64,000 nucleotides of DNA, taken from NCBI GenBank assembly GCA_903858685.1, contig CAIOJR010000023.1, forward strand, positions 1-64,000. The letters are read 5' to 3'. Positions 57,711 to 64,000 of this stretch are shown here, one piece after another (within the stretch, counting starts at the first letter, position 1; each line of letters starts with the position of its first letter). The DNA comes from an uncultured Caulobacterales bacterium (GTDB lineage Bacteria; Pseudomonadota; Alphaproteobacteria; Caulobacterales; Caulobacteraceae). Under the pieces are notes generated by a model that did no database searches, had not been told where the DNA came from, and saw only the letters and a program-made list of their open reading frames with translations. Both the position numbers and the translations under genes were made by a program.

Positions 57711-58775
57711 CTAAGGGCCCGCCGTTAGCCGCTGCACGGCCCAATTGGCCGCGTCGCTGACGGCCGGATCAGGATCAGCGCACAAGGCAAGGCACACCTC
57801 CAGCGCGTCTCCATCGCCGCTATTGCCAATCGCGTAGAGCACGTTGCGGACAAACCGGTCCCGCCCGATGCGCTTGACCGGGCTTTTGGCGAAGTGCGTG
57901 CGAAAGGCTGCGTCGTCCAGAGCCGCCAACTCGACCAGACGGGGATTGTCGAGCGTCTCGCGACGATGAAACGCCTGAAGGGTCGCGGTCTGAGCAAATT
58001 TGTTCCACGGACAAACCGCCAGACAGTCGTCACAGCCATAGATGCGATTGCCCAGTGCGGGTCGCAGCGCCTCGTCCACCGGGCCCCGATGCTCGATCGT
58101 CAGATATGAGATGCATAACCGGGCGTCCAACTGATATGGCGCAGGAAAGGCGTTGGTCGGACAGACATCCAGACAGGCCCGACACGAACCACAATGATCG
58201 CTTTCGATTTCATCGGACGGCAGGTCGAGCGTGGTCAGGACCGAGCCGAGAAACAGCCACGAACCAAAATCACGGCTGACCAGATTGGTGTGCTTGCCCT
58301 GCCAGCCCAGACCCGCCCGCGCCGCCAGTGGCTTTTCCATCAGGGGCGCGGTGTCGACGAACACTTTCAACCCTGCACCAAAGCGATGCGCCATCCAGCC
58401 GCCCAGCGACTTGAGCCGCTTCTTGATCACGTCGTGATAGTCGTCGCCAGACGCATAGACGCTGATCACGCCGCGTCCCTTGTCGCGCAGAGCCGCCATC
58501 GGGTCCTGGTCCGGGCCGTAGTTGACGCCCAGCAGGATGGCGCAGCGCGCTTGCGGCCACATGGCGCGCGGATGGCTGCGGCGATCCATGGTCTGGGCCA
58601 TCCAGTCCATCTGGCCGTGACGTCCCAGCTCGACAAACCGGGCGAGGCGCGCCGCCTCCGGCCAGTCGCCGTCCAGACTGGCGACGCCGAACAGATCAAA
58701 GCCTTCGATCTGCGCCTGGGCGCGGATCTCGGCCTTGATGGCGGCTGGCGAGGGCGTGGGTAGAGGTCTGGTCAT
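57711..58775 (-). CDS. queG: epoxyqueuosine reductase QueG
   Basis: '[37 protein letters not shown]', '[17 protein letters not shown]'. Confidence 0.96.
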   Translation of the reverse strand: MTRPLPTPSPAAIKAEIRAQAQIEGFDLFGVASLDGDWPEAARLARFVELGRHGQMDWMAQTMDRRSHPRAMWPQARCAILLGVNYGPDQDPMAALRDKGRGVISVYASGDDYHDVIKKRLKSLGGWMAHRFGAGLKVFVDTAPLMEKPLAARAGLGWQGKHTNLVSRDFGSWLFLGSVLTTLDLPSDEIESDHCGSCRACLDVCPTNAFPAPYQLDARLCISYLTIEHRGPVDEALRPALGNRIYGCDDCLAVCPWNKFAQTATLQAFHRRETLDNPRLVELAALDDAAFRTHFAKSPVKRIGRDRFVRNVLYAIGNSGDGDALEVCLALCADPDPAVSDAANWAVQRLTAGP

Positions 58776-58854
58776 CTCTCAAAGACTATATCAGTCCGCG
58801 CTGTTCGTCGCCTCGGCCTTGACCACCAAGCGCGCTTAGGGGCATAGGCCCATC

Positions 58855-60534
58855 ATGTCCGGCCCGTCTGTTTCCGGGGAAAACCCCGCCGCCCCGCCCC
58901 CAGACGCTCCGACGGGGGCTGCTGCTCCGCCACGCGGCGCCAGCATGTTCCGCTCGTCCGCCATTTTCTCCGGCCTGACCATGGTCAGCCGTTTGATGGG
59001 CTTCTTGCGGGATCAGGTGATCACCTACCGGTTGGGCGCATCCGCGACCATTGCAGCGGACTGCTACAACACAGCGCTTGCCTTTCCCAATCTGTTCCGG
59101 CGTATTTTTGCGGAAGGCGCCTTTGCCACCGCTTTCGTCCCCGCCTATGCCCGCAGTCTGGCCACAGACGGCGAAGAGGTCGCCGACGTGCTGGCCGCCG
59201 ACGCCATGGCCACGCTCGCCGCGGCGACCATCGTCATCACGGTGATCGCACAACTAGCCATGCCTTGGCTGATGTATCTGATCAATCCGGGCTATGCGCA
59301 TGATCCGGTCAAGTTCAAGCTGGCCGTGACCTTGACCCAGATCGCCATGCCCTATCTGCCCTGCATGGCCATCTATGCCCATTTGTCCGGTGTGCTCCAG
59401 GCGCGGGGTCGGTTCGTCGTTTCAGCCTTCGCGCCGACCCTGCTCAACCTGGTGATGCTGGCGGCCGTCTGGCCCCAGGCCAACGCCATAACCGCCGCTT
59501 ACGCCGCCTCTTTCGCCGTCATCATAGCCGGCGTACTGCAGGCGGCGCTTCTGTGGTGGGGCGTGCGCAGGTCTGGCGCGCGCGTCGATATGCGCTGGCC
59601 AAGGCTCACGCCAGAGATCCGCGCCCTGATCGCCCTGGCCATCCCTGGCGCCATCGCCGCCAGCGCCACCCAGATCAACATCTTCATCAGCGGCAATCTG
59701 GCCAGCCTGACGCCTGGCGGTCGGTCGTGGCTGGCGGTCGCGGACCGGCTTTACCAGCTGCCGCTGGGTCTGGTCGGCGTCGCTATCGGGGTCGCCTTGC
59801 TGCCGCGCCTGTCGACTACGGTTCAGTCTGGCGACCATGAGGGGGCGCAGGAGGCGATGGACGAGGCCATGGCCCTGTCTCTGGCCTTTTCCCTACCCGC
59901 CGCCGCCGCGCTGGTCGCCATGCCCTTCTTCCTGATTGACGCGCTCTTCACGCGCGGTCAGTTCCTGGCCGTGGACGCCCGCCACACGGCGGACGCTCTG
60001 TTCTGGTACGGTCTCGGCACGCCCGCCTTCGTGCTGACGCGCATCCTCAACCAGGCTTTTTTTGCGCGGCAAGACACACGCAGTCCCATGCGTTACGCCC
60101 TGTTGAGCGTCGGCGTGAACATCGCCGCTGGCGTCGGTCTGTTCTTTCTGATGGGCGTTGCGGGCATCGCCGCCGCGACGGCCCTGTCGGCCTGGATCAA
60201 TGTCGGCCAGATGCTTCGGGCCCTTGTGGCGCGCGGTCATTATCGACCCACCACCGCCGCGGTCGCGCGGTTGGCGCGGATCATCGCCGGCAGCGTCATT
60301 CTGGGTCTGTTGCTCTATGCCGCCAGCCAGACGCGGCGCTATTACCAGCCCTTGCTGTTCCATCGCAAGGAAATCGCGCTGGCCGTCACCGTCATGCTCG
60401 GCGGTCTGATCTATCCGGTTCTGCTGTTTGGGCTGCGCGCCATCACCCTGACGGAGATCAAGGCCGCGCTTCGTCGAGCGCCGCGCGCTTCCAAAGGCGA
60501 GACGACGGATGCATTGCCCGACAATCCGATCTAA
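58855..60534 (+). CDS. murJ: lipid II flippase MurJ
   Basis: 'AIFSGLTMVSRLMGFLRDQVITYRLGAS', 'NLFRRIFAEGAFATAFVPAY', 'PGAIAASATQINIFISGNLAS'. Confidence 0.96.
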   Translation: MSGPSVSGENPAAPPPDAPTGAAAPPRGASMFRSSAIFSGLTMVSRLMGFLRDQVITYRLGASATIAADCYNTALAFPNLFRRIFAEGAFATAFVPAYARSLATDGEEVADVLAADAMATLAAATIVITVIAQLAMPWLMYLINPGYAHDPVKFKLAVTLTQIAMPYLPCMAIYAHLSGVLQARGRFVVSAFAPTLLNLVMLAAVWPQANAITAAYAASFAVIIAGVLQAALLWWGVRRSGARVDMRWPRLTPEIRALIALAIPGAIAASATQINIFISGNLASLTPGGRSWLAVADRLYQLPLGLVGVAIGVALLPRLSTTVQSGDHEGAQEAMDEAMALSLAFSLPAAAALVAMPFFLIDALFTRGQFLAVDARHTADALFWYGLGTPAFVLTRILNQAFFARQDTRSPMRYALLSVGVNIAAGVGLFFLMGVAGIAAATALSAWINVGQMLRALVARGHYRPTTAAVARLARIIAGSVILGLLLYAASQTRRYYQPLLFHRKEIALAVTVMLGGLIYPVLLFGLRAITLTEIKAALRRAPRASKGETTDALPDNPI

Positions 60535-60546
60535 AAGCCAGGCATC

Positions 60547-61596
60547 ATGACTGAATCAACACCCGCACCCTATGTCGGCCCAACGCGCGTCCTGTCCGGC
60601 ATCCAGCCCTCAGGCGCACTGCATCTTGGCAACTATCTCGGCGCCCTGATCAAGTTCGTGGCCTTGCAGGACCAGCGCCCCTACCTGTTTGTCGCCGACC
60701 TGCACGCCATAACCGTGTGGCAGGACCCGGCAAAACTTGCAGAACAGACGCGCGAGATCGCCGCCGCCTATGTGGCCGCTGGCCTGGACCCGGCCAAGGC
60801 CTCGATCTTTCCGCAATCCGCCGTGCGCGCCCATGCCGAACTGGGCTGGATCTTCAACTGCGTGGCGCGGCTGGGCTGGCTGGACCGAATGACCCAGTTC
60901 AAGGAAAAGTCTGGCAAGCACAAGGAGCGTTCGTCGGTCGGGCTCTATACCTATCCGGTGCTGCAGGCCGCCGACATTCTGGTCTACAAGGCCACCCATG
61001 TGCCCGTGGGCGAAGACCAGAAACAGCACCTGGAACTCACTCGCGACGTCGCTGCCAAGTTCAATCACGACTTTGCTCAGCCCGGCTTCTTCCCCCTGCC
61101 CGAGCCACTGATCCAGGGCCCCGGAGCCAGGGTGATGAGCCTGCGCGACGGGACGTCGAAAATGTCCAAGTCTGATCCATCCGACTATAGCCGGATCAAT
61201 CTGACCGATGACGCCGACGCCATCGCCCAGAAGATCCGCAAGGCCAAAACCGACCCCGAGCCGTTGCCGGACAATCTGGAAGCGCTGAAAGCTCGCCCGG
61301 AGGCGGACAATCTGGTGGGGATCTTCGCCGCCCTGTCTGGCGAAACGAAGGAAGCCGTGCTGGCGCGATTTTCGGGTCAGGGCTTCGGCGCCTTCAAGCC
61401 GGCCCTGGTGGAGGTCGCGGTGGAAACCCTGGCCCCCGTTGGGGAGCGCATGCGTCGATTGATGCAAGACCCCGCCGAAATCGACCGCATCCTCGCTGAC
61501 GGCGCGCAACAGGCGTCAGAGGTGGCGGAGCCTGTGCTTGCAGAGGTCCGCAAGATCGTGGGCTTCTGGGCGCCTCGCGGCGCTGGTCTGGCCTAG
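60547..61596 (+). CDS. trpS: tryptophanyl-tRNA synthetase
   Basis: '[21 protein letters not shown]', '[21 protein letters not shown]', '[12 protein letters not shown]'. Confidence 0.97.
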   Translation: MTESTPAPYVGPTRVLSGIQPSGALHLGNYLGALIKFVALQDQRPYLFVADLHAITVWQDPAKLAEQTREIAAAYVAAGLDPAKASIFPQSAVRAHAELGWIFNCVARLGWLDRMTQFKEKSGKHKERSSVGLYTYPVLQAADILVYKATHVPVGEDQKQHLELTRDVAAKFNHDFAQPGFFPLPEPLIQGPGARVMSLRDGTSKMSKSDPSDYSRINLTDDADAIAQKIRKAKTDPEPLPDNLEALKARPEADNLVGIFAALSGETKEAVLARFSGQGFGAFKPALVEVAVETLAPVGERMRRLMQDPAEIDRILADGAQQASEVAEPVLAEVRKIVGFWAPRGAGLA

Positions 61597-61728
61597 GTGG
61601 ATGCGCAGGCGCCAGTTTGATCCCGGCCGCCGCCTTGACGATACTGGCCGTTTCCAATGCGGAAATCCGCCCCGATGGTGCGGGCCTACACAATCACTGA
61701 GCCGCTCATCAGCGGTCGGAGCCAAGAG

Positions 61729-62541
61729 ATGAATGTTCGCATCGCCACCTGGAACATCAATTCCGTCCGATTGCGTATTGATCAGGTGGCGCGCTTCGTA
61801 TCCGAGTCCGGGGTCGATGTTCTATGCCTTCAGGAAACCAAGTGCCATGACGGCGAGTTTCCCATCCAGGCCTTTGAGGCCATGGGTCTGCCGCACCTGG
61901 CGATCAAGGGACAGAAGGGTTGGCATGGGGTGGCGATCGCGTCGCGTCTACCTCTGGAACCGGTCGCGCCCCTGTCGGCCTGCCGCGAAGGCCACGCCCG
62001 TTCCGTCGCCACGCGGGTCGCGGGCGTCGAACTGCACAACTTCTATGTGCCGGCCGGAGGCGATGTGCCGGATCGCGCGGAAAATCCGAAATTTGACCAT
62101 AAGCTCGACTTTCTGGACCGTCTGACGTCCGACTTCGCCGCACGCGACCCCAGGGCGCCTTTGCTGCTGGTGGGTGATCTGAATGTTGCGCCGGGCGAAA
62201 ACGATGTCTGGAGTCACAAACAGATGTCACGTGTGGTCAGCCACACCCCGATCGAGCTGGAGGCCATGGCCAGGTTGAAAGCCTCCCTCGGCTTTGTCGA
62301 TCTGCCTCGGCAGGCCGTGCCCGAACCGACCAAGCTTTACAGCTGGTGGAGCTATCGCGCGCAGGACTTCCGCAAGTCCAACCGCGGTCTGCGCCTTGAC
62401 CATATGTGGGCCAGCCCTGGTCTGGCGCCCGCGGCGGTGAGCGACGGCGTTACGGCATGTCGCGTTCATGACACGGTGCGCGAGTGGGATCGTCCGTCCG
62501 ATCACGCGCCTGTCTCGGTCGACCTTTCACTCAGCCTCTAG
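61729..62541 (+). CDS. xthA: exodeoxyribonuclease III family
   Basis: 'MNVRIATWNINSVRLR', 'CLQETKC', 'GDLNVAP', 'LRLDHMWAS', 'SDHAPV'. Confidence 0.95.
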   Translation: MNVRIATWNINSVRLRIDQVARFVSESGVDVLCLQETKCHDGEFPIQAFEAMGLPHLAIKGQKGWHGVAIASRLPLEPVAPLSACREGHARSVATRVAGVELHNFYVPAGGDVPDRAENPKFDHKLDFLDRLTSDFAARDPRAPLLLVGDLNVAPGENDVWSHKQMSRVVSHTPIELEAMARLKASLGFVDLPRQAVPEPTKLYSWWSYRAQDFRKSNRGLRLDHMWASPGLAPAAVSDGVTACRVHDTVREWDRPSDHAPVSVDLSLSL

Positions 62542-62964
62542 CTCTGGCGGCAGGTCGTCGATCATGGCGCGCGCCAGGTCGAGCACCAGACGTCGGCGAC
62601 GACGGTCAATCCGCGGAAACAGCGCCGCCAGCTCCATACCCTCCGGCGTCATGACCATGTCGTACAGAAACTCCGCGCCTTCGGGTTCGGCCATGGCGCC
62701 CATGGCCATGATGGACGGGTCCGCCAACCCCTCGAAGAAATAGGAAATGGACGACTGCAAGGCGCGGGCGATGTCATACAGCTTGGACGCGCTCACCCGG
62801 TTTGAACCGCGCTCATATTTCTGAACCTGCTGGAAGGTCAGCCCCAGCGCCTCGGCCAGGCGTTCCTGACTGACGTTCAAAGCGCGGCGTCTCAATCTGA
62901 TCCGCATACCCACGTGCAGATCGACCACATTGGGGGTGCGTTCGTTTTCGCTAATCTTGTTCAT
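62527..62964 (-). CDS. XRE family HTH transcriptional regulator
   Basis: 'VGMRIRLRRRALNVSQERLAEALGLTFQQVQKYERGSNRVSASKLYDIARAL'; start set at MNKISENER. Confidence 0.93.
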   Translation of the reverse strand: MNKISENERTPNVVDLHVGMRIRLRRRALNVSQERLAEALGLTFQQVQKYERGSNRVSASKLYDIARALQSSISYFFEGLADPSIMAMGAMAEPEGAEFLYDMVMTPEGMELAALFPRIDRRRRRLVLDLARAMIDDLPPELEAE

Positions 62965-63011
62965 CCGTCTCTCGTTACCTGGGCGGTTCAGGCGCCAGAG
63001 GGACGATGAAA

Positions 63012-64000
63012 TCAATCAAAGCCACCTTGACGCGCGTCATCGGCCATTTTGTGCAGCCTTAGGTATGACGCCATCGAGGCTCCGGGTCTCGGGGCTGCGA
63101 CAATTCGCGACAGGAAGACAGGGGTCAGACCGGCAAAAATCAGCACCCAGAAGGCTAGATCGCCGCAAATATGAAAAATCGTCGGCGGCAGGGCCTTGGG
63201 AATGACCTGATCAATCAGGCCAAAGGCGCCAGAGCCGAGCTCGGCGACCGGCCTTCCATAGGCGTCGACAACTGCGGACACGCCCGTCGGGGTTGCGCGC
63301 GCCATGGGCAACCCCTCTTCGATCGCACGATACCTCGCCATATTGTAGTGCTGCAGGGGACCGCTGGTTTTTCCGAACCAGGCGTCGTTGGACACATTGA
63401 CGATCCATTCCGCCCGACGGCCGCCGTCTGCGACAGCGCCCGGAAAAAGACCTTCATAGCAGATCATCGGGACCAGAGGAGGAACGGGACCGGCCGCCAG
63501 GACCTGAGCTGCGGGTCCCGGCGTAAAGCCGTCGCCCACATGAACGAGCGCCTTCAGTCCGGTCCAGGTCGCCAATGATTCCATCGGAAAATATTCACCG
63601 AACGGGACAAGGTGATGCTTGTCATAACGCCCAAGCAGCCGGAAACCCTCGGCCTCGCGCTGCAGGATCAACAGACTGTTATAGTAGTTGGGGCCGTCCG
63701 CGCGATCTGCGCCGAACAGAAGGACCTGTCCCGGGGACAGCGCATCGGCTATGGCCGTGCGCGTCCAGGCACCCGGCGCCATATAATCTTCCACCAGGGC
63801 CGGAATGGCGGTCTCCGACCAGATGACCATATCCGGCGCACGACCGTGCTGAGGCTGAGCGGTCAGTCGCGTATAGCGCTGCACAATATCGGTAAAGGCG
63901 GCGGCGTCCCATTTGGCCGCCTGCGCGACATTGGCCTGAACCACGCGCACCGTGCGCCCGTCGGCCCGGGCCTGAGCGCTGGGCAAGGCCTGCGGCGCGC
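63012..64000 (-). CDS. lnt: apolipoprotein N-acyltransferase, C-terminal part (5' end beyond the window)
   Basis: CN-hydrolase motifs 'VIWSETAIPALVED', 'YDKHHLVPFGEYFP', 'VPMICYEGLFPG', 'NVSNDAWFGKTSGPLQHYNMARYRAIEEG'. Confidence 0.94.
   Translation of the reverse strand, partial: APQALPSAQARADGRTVRVVQANVAQAAKWDAAAFTDIVQRYTRLTAQPQHGRAPDMVIWSETAIPALVEDYMAPGAWTRTAIADALSPGQVLLFGADRADGPNYYNSLLILQREAEGFRLLGRYDKHHLVPFGEYFPMESLATWTGLKALVHVGDGFTPGPAAQVLAAGPVPPLVPMICYEGLFPGAVADGGRRAEWIVNVSNDAWFGKTSGPLQHYNMARYRAIEEGLPMARATPTGVSAVVDAYGRPVAELGSGAFGLIDQVIPKALPPTIFHICGDLAFWVLIFAGLTPVFLSRIVAAPRPGASMASYLRLHKMADDARQGGFD

Noticed and set aside
1-64000. CRISPR array, prophage, transposon or restriction/defence island
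   Set aside because: No regularly spaced repeats, no transposase, integrase, cas, phage structural or restriction genes were recognised.

Overview
This 64 kb, GC-rich window looks like an alphaproteobacterial chromosome, possibly Caulobacterales/Hyphomonadaceae-like (inferred from gene content, not from a search). It is densely coding and mostly housekeeping. From left to right it carries: the 3' end of a tRNA; a hemY / mitofilin (Mic60-like) / hemD / hemC cluster divergent from tsaD-gpsA; a citrate-synthase-like gene with an N-terminal HTH; bdhA with an overlapping patatin gene; dapE, truA, fmt and pyrF; a secreted low-complexity repeat protein divergent from acs; a Tad/Flp pilus locus (about 21.6-33.6 kb); tRNA-Gly(GCC); an orphan gene and an ABC importer without a visible binding protein; mtaB-dapF; a very large NAD-glutamate dehydrogenase; a RimB-like/RimK fusion; metK-trmB; ppa; queG; murJ; trpS; xthA; an XRE regulator; and the 3' part of lnt. 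The least expected signals are: (i) a second, short Flp-type prepilin with a TTG start that is absent from the ORF track, separated from the main flp by a strong terminator; (ii) a bipartite degenerate intergenic repeat in two convergent intergenic regions, with module order swapped; (iii) a perfect 18-bp AT-rich palindrome just upstream of metK; (iv) an Ala/Gln/Asn/Ser/Gly-repetitive secreted protein; (v) an inverted repeat whose arms contain both stop codons of convergent tadC and a DUF971 gene. I saw no CRISPR array, prophage, IS element or clear defence system. All family calls come from reading the translations and were not searched.
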